Positions 32,601 to 41,704 of a DNA stretch of 64,000 nucleotides are shown here, in pieces. How positions within the stretch are numbered: position 1 is the first letter of the stretch; each line of letters opens with the position of its first letter. The position numbers and the translations under genes are program-made. The notes under the pieces were generated by a model. That model saw only the letters and a program-made list of their open reading frames with translations. It was not told where the DNA came from and ran no database searches. The DNA comes from Gemmatimonadota bacterium. GTDB taxonomy: Bacteria > Gemmatimonadota > Gemmatimonadetes > Palauibacterales > KS3-K002. The stretch covers positions 2,017,132-2,081,131 of the forward strand of contig CP070815.1 in assembly GCA_020344215.1 (NCBI GenBank). The letters are read 5' to 3'.

Positions 32601-33707
32601 GTGCTTTACGAATTCCTGTTTCCGCTGGCCGAAAAACACATTGTGTTCAACCTGTTCCAGTACATCACCTTCAGGGCCGGCGGCGCGATGGTGACCGCCT
32701 TGCTCATCGCCTTCGTTTCTGGTCCGCCGATTTTGGGGTGGCTGCGTGGGCGCGGGATCGGTCAGGTCGTCCGCCTCGACGGACCTCACGCCCATCTCGA
32801 GAAGGCGGGCACCCCCACGATGGGTGGGCTCATCATTCTGGCGGCAGTCATCCTTCCGACGCTCCTTTGGGCACGTCTCGACAACCCCTACGTGCTCATC
32901 GCCCTCGGGCTGACGGCGGCCATGGGTCTGCTCGGCTTCCTCGACGACTACTTGAAGGTCGTGCAGCGCGAGTCGCGCGGCCTGGTGGCACGCTACAAGT
33001 TCGTCGGCCAATTCGCCGTCGGACTGCTGCTGGGCTACTTGCTCTGGCGGTTCCCATTGAGCGAATACCCGGTGAACCACACGACACTGCCTTTCTTCAA
33101 AGAGTGGCGGCTGGTAATCTGGGCGCCGTTCTTCGTCCCGTTCGTCGCTCTCGTGGTGAGTGGGAGCGCGAACGCCGTGAACCTGACCGATGGACTCGAT
33201 GGCCTCGCCGCCGGCCTCGCAGCGATCGCCGGTGGCACGTTTGGACTGTTCACCTACCTGATCGGCCGGATCGACGCGTCCGACTACCTCGGCCTCTTCT
33301 ATCTCCCGGGCGTCGGTGAGGCGTCCGTCTTCTGCGCCGCGCTCGCAGGCGGTGCGCTCGGTTTCCTCTGGTTCAACAGCCACCCGGCGGAAGTGTTCAT
33401 GGGTGACACGGGCTCGCTCGCGCTTGGCGGTGCCTTGGGCGCGGTGGCCGTTCTGATCAAAGGTGAGTTCCTGCTGTTGATCGTCGGTGCCGTGTTCGTC
33501 GCGGAGGCGCTGTCGGTCATCCTGCAGACGAGCTGGTTCAAGTATACGCGTAAACGGTTCGGACAGGGTCAGCGCATATTCCGGATGGCGCCGTTGCACC
33601 ATCACTTCGAGCAGCTCGGTTGGTCGGAATCGAAGGTAGTGGTTCGCTTCTGGATCGCCGGTATTCTGGCAGCGCTCATCGCGCTCAGCACGTTGAAGGT
33701 ACGGTGA
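32601..33707 (+). CDS. mraY: Phospho-MurNAc-pentapeptide translocase MraY
   Basis: 368 residues, about ten transmembrane helices. It makes lipid I from UDP-MurNAc-pentapeptide and undecaprenyl phosphate. Characteristic segments are KAGTPTMGGL, FLDDYLK, the NLTDGLDGLA acidic motif, HPAEVFMGDTGSLALGG and PLHHHFE near the C-terminus. GTG start with GGGGAGGA upstream; 13-bp gap after murF; stop overlaps murD. Confidence 0.96.
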   Translation: MLYEFLFPLAEKHIVFNLFQYITFRAGGAMVTALLIAFVSGPPILGWLRGRGIGQVVRLDGPHAHLEKAGTPTMGGLIILAAVILPTLLWARLDNPYVLIALGLTAAMGLLGFLDDYLKVVQRESRGLVARYKFVGQFAVGLLLGYLLWRFPLSEYPVNHTTLPFFKEWRLVIWAPFFVPFVALVVSGSANAVNLTDGLDGLAAGLAAIAGGTFGLFTYLIGRIDASDYLGLFYLPGVGEASVFCAALAGGALGFLWFNSHPAEVFMGDTGSLALGGALGAVAVLIKGEFLLLIVGAVFVAEALSVILQTSWFKYTRKRFGQGQRIFRMAPLHHHFEQLGWSESKVVVRFWIAGILAALIALSTLKVR

Positions 33708-35086
33708 AGATTCCCGCGTCGTGGTCGGAACTCCGAATCGGAGTGCTGGGACTGGGCCGGAGCGGGCGCGCGGCGACACGCCTCTTGGCAGAGGCCGGCG
33801 CCTCGGTGTACGCCAGCGACGTGGCGGACACCGACGAGCTTCGTGCCGAGGCGGAGGCACTGCGCGGACCGAGAGTCGAGGTCGAGCTGGGGCGACACGA
33901 CGCAAGAGCCCTCGAAGGTTGCGATCTGATCGTAGCCAGCCCGGGCATCCCGCCCGGCGCCGAAGTCTTCCAGGCAGCGGGCGTCCGATCGCGGCCGATC
34001 ATATCGGAGCTTGAGCTGGCGTTCAGCTTCCTCGACGCGCCGGTCATCGCGGTGACCGGCACGAACGGGAAGACGACTACGACCGCGTGGATTGCTGCGA
34101 TGTTGGAGCGCGCTGGAATCAAGGTCGGTGTGGGCGGCAACATCGGACGTGCGCTGTCGGAAATCGCGATCGACAGCGACGCTGGGTATGAATGGGTTGT
34201 GGCTGAGGTCAGCTCGTTCCAGCTGGCAGACATCGATCGATTCAAGCCGGCGATCGGCGTGTTCCTGAACCTGTGCCCCGATCACCTCGATTGGCACGTC
34301 GATATCGAGGACTACTACGCGGCCAAGGCGCGCCTGTTCGACAACGCCGACTCCGACAGCCGCTGGGTTCTAAACGGCGAAGACGACGGCGTTCTCCGAC
34401 TCGCGGCGCGACAGCCGGGAAGCGCCTGGTACTTCCGTGTCGCGTCGCCGCTCGCGGCCGGCGAGCAAGGGGCCTTCATCGCCGAGAATGACGTTCTGAC
34501 CGCTCGCTATGGAGGCGCTGAGGTTGAGCTGGTGGCCCGTAGCGACCTCAAGCTGCTGGGAACCCACAACGTCGCCAACGCGCTCGCCTCCGTTCTGGCC
34601 GCTGCATTGGCGCAGGTCCCCCTCGCGGCTCTGCGAGAGGGGCTGCGCGAGTTCGAACCGCTCCCCCATCGCCTTCAGCCGGTGACTGAGAAGGACGGCG
34701 TGCTCTGGGTGAACGATTCGAAGGCGACGAACGTGGCATCGACTCGGGTGGCGCTACAGGCGATGGATCGTCCGGTGGTCCTGCTGCTCGGAGGTCGGCC
34801 GAAGGGCGAATCGTTCGCTGCTCTCTTGCCCGACTTGAGGGAGCGGGTCCGCGCCGTCGTGGCGTACGGAGAAGCAGCGGCGCAGATCGAGTCTGAGCTC
34901 GGGGGCGAAATAGCTCTCGTGCGCGAGGATGGATCCTTTGAGGACGTGGTGCGGCGGGCGCGTGATCTGGCAAAACCGGGCGACTCCGCTCTACTTGCGC
35001 CCGCCTGCGCCAGCTTCGACATGTTTCGCAACTACGAGGAACGTGGCGAGCGCTTCATGGCGCTGCTCGGCCGGGAGCCATCGTGA
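33704..35086 (+). CDS. murD: UDP-MurNAc-L-Ala:D-Glu ligase MurD
   Basis: 460 residues. A Rossmann start (LRIGVLGLGRSGRAATRLL), P-loop GTNGKTTTTAW, GGNIGRAL and the NDSKATNVAST motif typical of MurD. It adds D-Glu to UDP-MurNAc-L-Ala. GTG 33704 overlaps the mraY stop; the longer upstream frame is a shadow of mraY. Confidence 0.95.
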   Translation: MKIPASWSELRIGVLGLGRSGRAATRLLAEAGASVYASDVADTDELRAEAEALRGPRVEVELGRHDARALEGCDLIVASPGIPPGAEVFQAAGVRSRPIISELELAFSFLDAPVIAVTGTNGKTTTTAWIAAMLERAGIKVGVGGNIGRALSEIAIDSDAGYEWVVAEVSSFQLADIDRFKPAIGVFLNLCPDHLDWHVDIEDYYAAKARLFDNADSDSRWVLNGEDDGVLRLAARQPGSAWYFRVASPLAAGEQGAFIAENDVLTARYGGAEVELVARSDLKLLGTHNVANALASVLAAALAQVPLAALREGLREFEPLPHRLQPVTEKDGVLWVNDSKATNVASTRVALQAMDRPVVLLLGGRPKGESFAALLPDLRERVRAVVAYGEAAAQIESELGGEIALVREDGSFEDVVRRARDLAKPGDSALLAPACASFDMFRNYEERGERFMALLGREPS

Positions 35087-36231
35087 GAGACCTGGCAGGG
35101 TCCGTGACGGTCGATGCGTACGTGCCTGCTGCGGGCAGCGCGCGGCGCGATGCTGGCATGCTGCTGGCGGTCACGGTGCTCCTGCTGCTGATCGGTCTCA
35201 TCACGGTCTACAGCGCCAGCTCGTTCCTCGCACAGAAGCAAGGCTTGCCCGACCACTTCTACCTGCAACAGCAGGCGAGCAAGGCGCTGGTCGGTCTGCT
35301 GGCGCTTTACGTGTTGGCGCGCGTCGACTACCGGATCTACCGGCGGCTGGCGTGGCCGCTGCTCGGCACGACAGTGCTCGCGCTCTTCTTGGTCGTGTTG
35401 CCGGGCACCGAGGCGATTGCACCGCCGCGGCACGGCGCGCGCCGCTGGCTCGAACTCGGCGTGCGCATTCAGCCGTCGGAGCTGGCCAAACTGGTGATGG
35501 TAATCTGGGCGGCGGCGCTTGCCGCCAAGAAAGGGGCGCGCATCCGCAGCCTGCGCTGGGGCCTAGCGGCCTTCGGCGTCGTATACCTCGCCGTCGGCTT
35601 CCTGATCATGCTCGAGCCGGACCTGTCATCGGCCGTCCTGATCGGGCTGCTCTGTGCGATTGTCTTGTTCGCGGCGGGCGCGCGCGTCGCGCATTTCGGG
35701 GTGGTGGGACTCCTGGCGCTCCCGCTGTTTTGGGAGTGGGTCCGCTCGGCAAGCTACCGGATGGCCAGGATCACGTCGTTCTTCAACGCCGGCACGGATC
35801 CGACGGGCGCGGGCTATCAGTTGAAGCAGTCGCTCATCGCCGTCGGCTCGGGTGGTCTGTTCGGCGTCGGCTATGGCGAGAGCACACAGAAGTACTACTT
35901 CCTGCCGGAGCCGCATAACGATTTCGCCTTCGCGATCATCGCGGAGGAGTGGGGCCTCGTGGGGACGGCGGCGGTCGTGCTGGCCGTCGCCGCCCTGGGG
36001 GTTCTGGGTCTGCGGATCGCCCGACGTGCGCCTGATGCGTTCGGCTTTCTACTGGCCGTGGGCCTGACGGCGCTGATCGTGGTCAGCGCCCTGATTCACA
36101 TTTGTGTGACCTTAGGCCTGCTACCGACCACGGGAGTGACACTGCCGTTCATCAGCTATGGCGGTTCGAACCTGGTGATCTCGCTGGCGGCAGTGGGGAT
36201 ACTCCTGAACATCGGCAGCTGGCGAGCGTGA
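35083..36231 (+). CDS. ftsW: SEDS-family peptidoglycan polymerase FtsW
   Basis: 382 residues with about ten transmembrane helices. SEDS signatures: ITVYSASS in the first helix, the RIQPSELAKL segment, GAGYQLKQSLIAVGSGGLFGVG, YFLPEPHNDFAFAIIAEE and PFISYGGSNL. It polymerises septal glycan with the FtsI encoded upstream. GTG start overlaps murD by 4 bp; murG starts 4 bp later. Confidence 0.94.
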   Translation: MRDLAGSVTVDAYVPAAGSARRDAGMLLAVTVLLLLIGLITVYSASSFLAQKQGLPDHFYLQQQASKALVGLLALYVLARVDYRIYRRLAWPLLGTTVLALFLVVLPGTEAIAPPRHGARRWLELGVRIQPSELAKLVMVIWAAALAAKKGARIRSLRWGLAAFGVVYLAVGFLIMLEPDLSSAVLIGLLCAIVLFAAGARVAHFGVVGLLALPLFWEWVRSASYRMARITSFFNAGTDPTGAGYQLKQSLIAVGSGGLFGVGYGESTQKYYFLPEPHNDFAFAIIAEEWGLVGTAAVVLAVAALGVLGLRIARRAPDAFGFLLAVGLTALIVVSALIHICVTLGLLPTTGVTLPFISYGGSNLVISLAAVGILLNIGSWRA

Positions 36232-36235
36232 TGAC

Positions 36236-37375
36236 GTGGCATATCGTGCGATCATCGCCGGCGGCGGAACCGGCGGGCACCTGTACCCGGCCCTGAACCT
36301 GGCCGAAGCACTGCGGAGGTCGGCGGGACATGAGATCGAGATACTGCTGGTCGGCGCGCAGAGGGGGATCGAGGCTCGCGTACTACCTGAGCGTGGTGTT
36401 GCGCATCGCCTGCTTCCGCTCGAGCCGGTTCGCCGCCGCCGGCCGTGGCAGAACTGGCGGCTATTGCGGTCGGCTGTTGTGGCGAGCCGTGAGATCCGGC
36501 GTCTTCTCGACACGTTCGCTCCCGACCTGGTGGTGGGTACAGGCGGCTATGCAGCAGGACCGGTGGTCGCCTGGGCGCTCGCCCGCCGATTGTCTACGGC
36601 GATCCAGGAGCAAAACAGCTACCCGGGTCTCACGACTCGCTGGCTGGCGCCCTATGTGGACCAGTTACACCTGGGTTACGAGGAGGCGATGAAGAACTTG
36701 TGGCCGGGGCCGGATACGCTCGTTCGCGTTTACGGTAACCCCATACGCTGGCCGGATCAGCGGCCGCAGCCGGAGTTGGTGCGAGAGGAGTTCGGGCTGG
36801 CACCCGGACGCGTCGTCCTGGTTGTGGGTGGCAGTCAGGGTTCCGCAGCGATCAACATGGCGCTCACCGCCGCGATCGAGGCCGTCAACCAGGGTCAGCT
36901 GCCGGCGCTGCCGCCCGACGCTCAGCTCCTTTGGTCGACCGGTCCATCGCAGCACCCTGCGATCTCTGGGCGCCTGGCGAAGCTGGGCAGCCGGGTCGCG
37001 GTGCGAACGGTGCCTTACATCGCCGAGATGGAGAAGGCGCTCTCGGTGACCACGCTGGCCGTATCCCGGTCCGGCGCGCTGGCGCTGGCAGAGTTCTGCG
37101 CTTGGGGCGTGCCGGCGGTGTTGGTGCCGCTGCCACACGCAGCGGCCGATCACCAACTACGCAACGCCATAGCGATGGAGGAGACAGGTGCCGCCCTCGT
37201 CGTGGAAGAGGCCGAGATTAAGCGTGATCCGGCGACTCTCTGGTACACCGTCCAGGAGCTGCTGAATCGGCCGCAGCGACTCGAGAGCATGAGTAGGGCC
37301 GCCGAGGGACGCGGCAATCCGCAAGCTGCTGACCAGATCGCCACGGACCTTTGGCGCCTGATGGAGGATCGGTGA
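36236..37375 (+). CDS. murG: UDP-GlcNAc transferase MurG
   Basis: 379 residues, GT-B glycosyltransferase that makes lipid II from lipid I at the inner membrane face. Visible: IIAGGGTGGHLYPALNLAE (N-terminal G loop), VVGTGGYAAGPVVAWAL, EQNSYPGLTTRWLA, VVGGSQGSAAIN and SRSGALALAEF with the nucleotide-sugar-binding region. GTG start; stop overlaps murC. Confidence 0.95.
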   Translation: MAYRAIIAGGGTGGHLYPALNLAEALRRSAGHEIEILLVGAQRGIEARVLPERGVAHRLLPLEPVRRRRPWQNWRLLRSAVVASREIRRLLDTFAPDLVVGTGGYAAGPVVAWALARRLSTAIQEQNSYPGLTTRWLAPYVDQLHLGYEEAMKNLWPGPDTLVRVYGNPIRWPDQRPQPELVREEFGLAPGRVVLVVGGSQGSAAINMALTAAIEAVNQGQLPALPPDAQLLWSTGPSQHPAISGRLAKLGSRVAVRTVPYIAEMEKALSVTTLAVSRSGALALAEFCAWGVPAVLVPLPHAAADHQLRNAIAMEETGAALVVEEAEIKRDPATLWYTVQELLNRPQRLESMSRAAEGRGNPQAADQIATDLWRLMEDR

Positions 37376-38787
37376 CGGAAGCTCATGGGTTGGCCGAGTT
37401 GGCTGCCAGCGGCGCCGCGATTCACCTGATGGGTATCGGCGGCGCCGGGATGGCCGGGCTCGCCCTGCTACTGGCCGCGCGCGGTGCGACGGTCAGCGGC
37501 TGCGACCGTGAGTGCAACGAGACGACGCGGGACCTCGAGCGTCGAGGGATGACTGTATACCTGGGGCACGATCCGGATCACGCCAGTGGGCAAGCCGCTC
37601 TGGTGCATACCGCGGCGGTCCCCGCGGACCATCCGGAGCTGGACGTCGCTCGCGCCCGAGGTAGGCCGGTGATGAAGAGGAGCGAGGCGCTGGCCGGGCT
37701 GGTGAACACCGGCACGTTGATAGCCATCGCCGGCACGCACGGCAAGACGACGACCAGCGCCCTGACGGCGATGGCGCTGGAGTCGGCGGGCGTCGATCCG
37801 ACAGCGCTGGTCGGCGGCCGTGTGCCGGCGTGGGGCGGCAACGCGCGGATCGGCGGCACGACCTACGTGGTGGAGGCGGACGAGTACGACCGCTCGTTCC
37901 TGTCGCTCTGGCCGAAGCTGGTCGTGGTTACCTCCGTGGAGGCGGAGCATCTCGATACCTACGCATCGTACGGGGAGTTGGAGATGGCCTTCGATGAGTT
38001 CGTGAGCCGTGTCCCCGACGACGGGCGTGTAATCGCCTGCGCCGACGATGCCGGTGCGCGACGTCGACTGAGGGCCGCGGGTCATCGCGCTCTGCCCTAC
38101 GGTATCGGCGACGACGCGGTGCTGCGCGCTGGGAGCATTAGCTGCGAGCCGGACCGCACGACGTTCGAGGCGAGCTTGGACGGCCGCTCGCTGGGCGAGT
38201 TCGAGCTCGCCCTCCTCGGGATGCACAACGTTCGCAATGCGCTCGCCGTACTCGGGGTCATGGTGGCGCTCGGGCTCGCGCCGCAGGCCGCGGCCCGGGC
38301 GCTCGCCGGCTTTGGCGGCGTCGAGCGGCGCTTTCAAACACTGGGCGATGCCGGCGGCGTGACGGTGGTCGACGACTACGCGCACCATCCCACGGAGGTC
38401 GCCGCGGCGCTCGAGATGGCGCGCCAGGCATTCGCCGGCCGCCGACTGGTGGTGGCGTTCCAGCCTCACCTCTACAGCCGCACGCAAGCGTTTGCCGGCG
38501 AGTTCGGCGAGACTCTGGCCGGGGCGGATCTCGTCTTGGTCACCGAGGTCTATGCGGCGCGCGAAGCTCCGGTACCCGGCGTCTCCGCGAGGCTTGTCGC
38601 CGATGCGGCACGCCGGTTCCTCGACCCGAGTCTGGTTCGCTACGCGGAGAGCCTCGAGGATCTGACGGCGGAGTTATGCGACTTGCTCGAGGACGGCGAC
38701 GTGTTGTTGACCTTAGGTGCTGGTGACATCGCTAGCGCCGCCCACGCGGTGCTCGATCATCTCGGGCGGAGCCATGTGGATGCGTGA
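37372..38787 (+). CDS. murC: UDP-MurNAc:L-Ala ligase MurC
   Basis: 471 residues. IHLMGIGGAGMAGLA dinucleotide loop, P-loop IAGTHGKTTTSAL, VEADEYDRSFL and DDYAHHPTEV are typical MurC motifs. It starts the stem peptide. GTG 37372 overlaps the murG stop (GTGA); an ATG at 37351 lies within murG. The end overlaps murB by 14 bp. Confidence 0.95.
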   Translation: MTEAHGLAELAASGAAIHLMGIGGAGMAGLALLLAARGATVSGCDRECNETTRDLERRGMTVYLGHDPDHASGQAALVHTAAVPADHPELDVARARGRPVMKRSEALAGLVNTGTLIAIAGTHGKTTTSALTAMALESAGVDPTALVGGRVPAWGGNARIGGTTYVVEADEYDRSFLSLWPKLVVVTSVEAEHLDTYASYGELEMAFDEFVSRVPDDGRVIACADDAGARRRLRAAGHRALPYGIGDDAVLRAGSISCEPDRTTFEASLDGRSLGEFELALLGMHNVRNALAVLGVMVALGLAPQAAARALAGFGGVERRFQTLGDAGGVTVVDDYAHHPTEVAAALEMARQAFAGRRLVVAFQPHLYSRTQAFAGEFGETLAGADLVLVTEVYAAREAPVPGVSARLVADAARRFLDPSLVRYAESLEDLTAELCDLLEDGDVLLTLGAGDIASAAHAVLDHLGRSHVDA

Positions 38788-39667
38788 CGTGCCGTTGGCC
38801 GACCTGGCGCGCTGGAAGATCGGCGGCCCCGCGCCCGCCTACGCCAAGGCGGGCTCCGAGGAGGAACTGCGCGCGCTGCTGGCGGAGGTCGGCGGTGGGC
38901 CGGTCCTGGTGCTAGGCCGCGGTGCCAACGTCTTGATCGCCGACGATGGGCCGGGCGCGGCGGTGCTGCAGCTGGAGGGGGAGTTCGCAGGACACGAGCT
39001 ACTCGAGGGGACGATCCGCTTCGGTGCTGGGGCGCTCATCTCCGCGGTCGTTCAGACGGCACGCCGCGCCGGTCGTTCCGGGCTATGGATCCTCGAGGCC
39101 GTACCCGGGACCATGGGTGGTGCGCTGCGCATGAACGCCGGGACGGCGGAGGAGGGAATCTGGGACCGCTCACTCTGGGCGGACGCGATGTGGCCGGATG
39201 GGACAACCCGACGTGTGACCCGAGGCGAGGTGAGGCCAAGGTACCGCGCCATCGATCTCGAGACGGAGGCGATCTTCCTGCGTGGCGAGCTCGAGGCGCC
39301 GCCCGGCGATCCCGACGCGGTGGAGGAGGAACACCGGCGCCGTCGCGAGTCCAAGCTCAGGGCACAGGTGTACGACCAGCCCACGTGCGGGTCGACTTGG
39401 AAGAACCCCGAGCCACCCGCTCCATCCGCCTGGCAGCTGGTCGATCGGGTCGGGATGCGAGGGGAACGTCGCGGCGGTGCGCAAATATCGGCCAAGCACG
39501 CGAACTTCATCGTTAATCTCGGTGACGCCCGAGCCCAGGATGTTATCGACCTGTTGATCGAGACACGGCAGCGCGTCCTCCATGAGACGGGGATCGCTCT
39601 CGAGCCCGAGATCCAGTTCTGGGGCTTCCCCGACGAGGTGCTGCGCGACGTGGGGGCAGCGCGATGA
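38774..39667 (+). CDS. murB: UDP-N-acetylenolpyruvoylglucosamine reductase MurB
   Basis: 297 residues, FAD/NADPH enzyme forming UDP-MurNAc. VLGRGANVLIAD (FAD-binding), AVPGTMGGALRMNAG, TCGSTWKNPE with the catalytic Ser, and ISAKHANFIVNLGDA are seen; the C-terminal Glu region ends ALEPEIQFWG. The length fits the short type IIa-like enzymes. ATG 38774 overlaps the end of murC; another ATG at 38780 is equally possible. The stop overlaps ftsQ by 4 bp. Confidence 0.94.
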   Translation: MWMRDVPLADLARWKIGGPAPAYAKAGSEEELRALLAEVGGGPVLVLGRGANVLIADDGPGAAVLQLEGEFAGHELLEGTIRFGAGALISAVVQTARRAGRSGLWILEAVPGTMGGALRMNAGTAEEGIWDRSLWADAMWPDGTTRRVTRGEVRPRYRAIDLETEAIFLRGELEAPPGDPDAVEEEHRRRRESKLRAQVYDQPTCGSTWKNPEPPAPSAWQLVDRVGMRGERRGGAQISAKHANFIVNLGDARAQDVIDLLIETRQRVLHETGIALEPEIQFWGFPDEVLRDVGAAR

Positions 39668-40416
39668 AGGGGCGGAGCGCGCTACCGCGGATGGCCTTCC
39701 TGGCAGGCCTCCTGGTCGTCGCCGGGGGAATCGTCGGGTCGATCTGGGGAGGTCGGCTGCTGGCGCAGTTCGACTACTTCGACGTGCGCCGGGTCGAGGT
39801 CGTCGGGGCCCGCTGGCTGGCGCCCGACTCTGCGCTGCGATTGGCGGCGATCGGCCCCGAGCGCTCGGTCTGGGATGACTATTCGGATGTCGAGCGTCGG
39901 CTTGTGAGACACCCGTTGATCGAGGAGGCCCAAGTGCGCCGATCAGGAGTGCACGCGCTGCGCATCGTCGTGCGCGAGGTCGAGCCGATCGCCCTCGTCG
40001 GAGTGCCGGAGCTCCGTCCCGTGCTGGGCGACGGAACGCTGCTCCCTATCGATCCGGCCGGCAGCTCGCTCGACCTGCCGCTCTTGACGATGAATGCGGC
40101 GGCCACGGCCGACTCGACACGATTGCGTGGCGGAGCGGCGCTGCGTGCCCTCGAGATATTCGCGAAACTGCAGAACGTCGACCCGGGACTGGCAGAGGTT
40201 ATTTCCGATTTCCAACTGCTGGATGGACGAGGGCTGATGACGAACTTGGTGATGTCACAACCCGCGAGGCGGCTCGCCTTGCCCGCCGAGGTCGACGAGT
40301 CACTCGCCCGGCGCGTGCGTGCGACGCTCGCCGACTTGAGGAACCGCGGGGTCGAGGCGGCGCTCGTAGAAGCGCGTTATGCGGACCTAATCGTGGTGCG
40401 GAGAGAGCAGCTATGA
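39664..40416 (+). CDS. ftsQ: FtsQ/DivIB divisome protein
   Basis: 250 residues. A single N-terminal transmembrane segment (FLAGLLVVAGGIVGSIWGG) is followed by a POTRA domain (FDVRRVEVVGARWL ... HALRIVVREVEPIALV) and the FtsQ beta domain in the periplasm. It forms the FtsQLB scaffold. ATG overlaps murB; the stop overlaps ftsA by 4 bp. Confidence 0.9.
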   Translation: MKGRSALPRMAFLAGLLVVAGGIVGSIWGGRLLAQFDYFDVRRVEVVGARWLAPDSALRLAAIGPERSVWDDYSDVERRLVRHPLIEEAQVRRSGVHALRIVVREVEPIALVGVPELRPVLGDGTLLPIDPAGSSLDLPLLTMNAAATADSTRLRGGAALRALEIFAKLQNVDPGLAEVISDFQLLDGRGLMTNLVMSQPARRLALPAEVDESLARRVRATLADLRNRGVEAALVEARYADLIVVRREQL

Positions 40417-41651
40417 TCGCGACACCTTATCTCATCGGTGCGCTCGATATCGGCTCCACCAAGACGTGTGCCGTGATAGGTGAGCTGATACTGGAGGGTG
40501 ACGGCCCGGCGCAGGTCAAGGTCCTCGGCGTCGGTCAGGCGAAGCCGAGCGGTATTCGTCGCGACGCGGTGAGCAATATCGAGGAGACGACGGAGGAGAT
40601 ACGCCAGGCGCTCAGGCAGGCGGAGTTGATGGCTGGAATGCAGCCGCGCGGGCTCTATGTGGGAATCTCCGCCGAGTACGTGCAGACGAGCGCTTCCAAC
40701 GGTGTGGTCGCCATCGGAGGCGACGAGATCAGCGAAGACGATGTCGAGCGGGTCCACGAAGTCGCTCGCGCCGTCGTCGTGCCGCCCGACAAGGAGCTGC
40801 TTCACGTCATCCCCCAGGATTACTCGGTAGACCACCGGGGCGGGATCCAGCAGCCGCTTGGCATGCTGGGGACTCGATTGGAGGCGGACGTCTTCATGGT
40901 CCTGGCCTCCGGGGCCGCCGCCCGCAACCTCCGCAAGGCCGTCGCGCGGGCTGGCTACGAGGTGGCGCAGTTGGTGCTCAATCCGCTCGCCGTAGGGCTC
41001 AGCGTCCTTACCGCCGAGGAGCGGGAGGTGGGCGCCGCTGCCGTGGCGATCGGCGGTCGGACCACGGAGATCGCGGTCTTTTACGAGGGTAAGATCCGCC
41101 ACGTCGCCGTCGTACCGTGCGGGGGCGTGAGCTTCACGAACGACTTGGTGAAAGGTCTCGGCATCCCGTACGCCGAGGCCGAGCGGGTGAAGGAGCGCTT
41201 CGGCGTGGCCACGACGCGCCTGGTCGATCCTGAGCAGTCGGTCGAGGTCCCAGGTCCGGCGCCTGGAGCGCGCAAGCACATGCCCCGTGAGCTGGTAGCG
41301 CACATCATCGAGCAGCGAATGGACGAGATCCTCACGCTGGTGCTTCACGAGATCGATCGCGCAGGCTACGCGCACCGGCTCGGCGGCGGTGTGGTCCTGA
41401 CGGGCGGCGGCGCCAGTCTCGACGGTACACTCGATGTGGCGGGTTCGATCTTTTCGATGCCCGTCCGCTGTGGTGTGCCGGGCGCCGGCCTAACGGGTCT
41501 GGCCGATTCGGTGCGCCGGCCGAAGTTCGCGACGGCGGCGGGGCTGATGCTGTTCGGTGTAGGCAGGATTCGGGACGATCTCGGCAACGGCAGGGGCCCG
41601 GCGCTGAGGGCGCTTGCCAAGGTCGGAGGATGGCTTCGGGAGTTCTTTTAA
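40413..41651 (+). CDS. ftsA: FtsA actin-like division protein
   Basis: 412 residues. Actin-fold ATPase: phosphate-1 GALDIGSTKTCAVIGE, the SHS2/1C domain around the GVVAIGG segment, phosphate-2 VAIGGRTTEIAVF, and the adenosine motif VVLTGGGASLDG. The final residues (VGGWLREFF) form the amphipathic membrane-targeting helix that tethers FtsZ. ATG overlaps ftsQ. Confidence 0.95.
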   Translation: MIATPYLIGALDIGSTKTCAVIGELILEGDGPAQVKVLGVGQAKPSGIRRDAVSNIEETTEEIRQALRQAELMAGMQPRGLYVGISAEYVQTSASNGVVAIGGDEISEDDVERVHEVARAVVVPPDKELLHVIPQDYSVDHRGGIQQPLGMLGTRLEADVFMVLASGAAARNLRKAVARAGYEVAQLVLNPLAVGLSVLTAEEREVGAAAVAIGGRTTEIAVFYEGKIRHVAVVPCGGVSFTNDLVKGLGIPYAEAERVKERFGVATTRLVDPEQSVEVPGPAPGARKHMPRELVAHIIEQRMDEILTLVLHEIDRAGYAHRLGGGVVLTGGGASLDGTLDVAGSIFSMPVRCGVPGAGLTGLADSVRRPKFATAAGLMLFGVGRIRDDLGNGRGPALRALAKVGGWLREFF

Positions 41652-41704
41652 GACCGCTGCGTTGTACTCGACGTGTTGAACGTTGAACTGGGGAGGGGAT
41701 GAGG

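Noticed and set aside
32487..33905. A 472-codon - strand frame opposite mraY.
   Set aside because: Low-complexity Arg/Glu/Gln-rich product, antisense to mraY with all its motifs.
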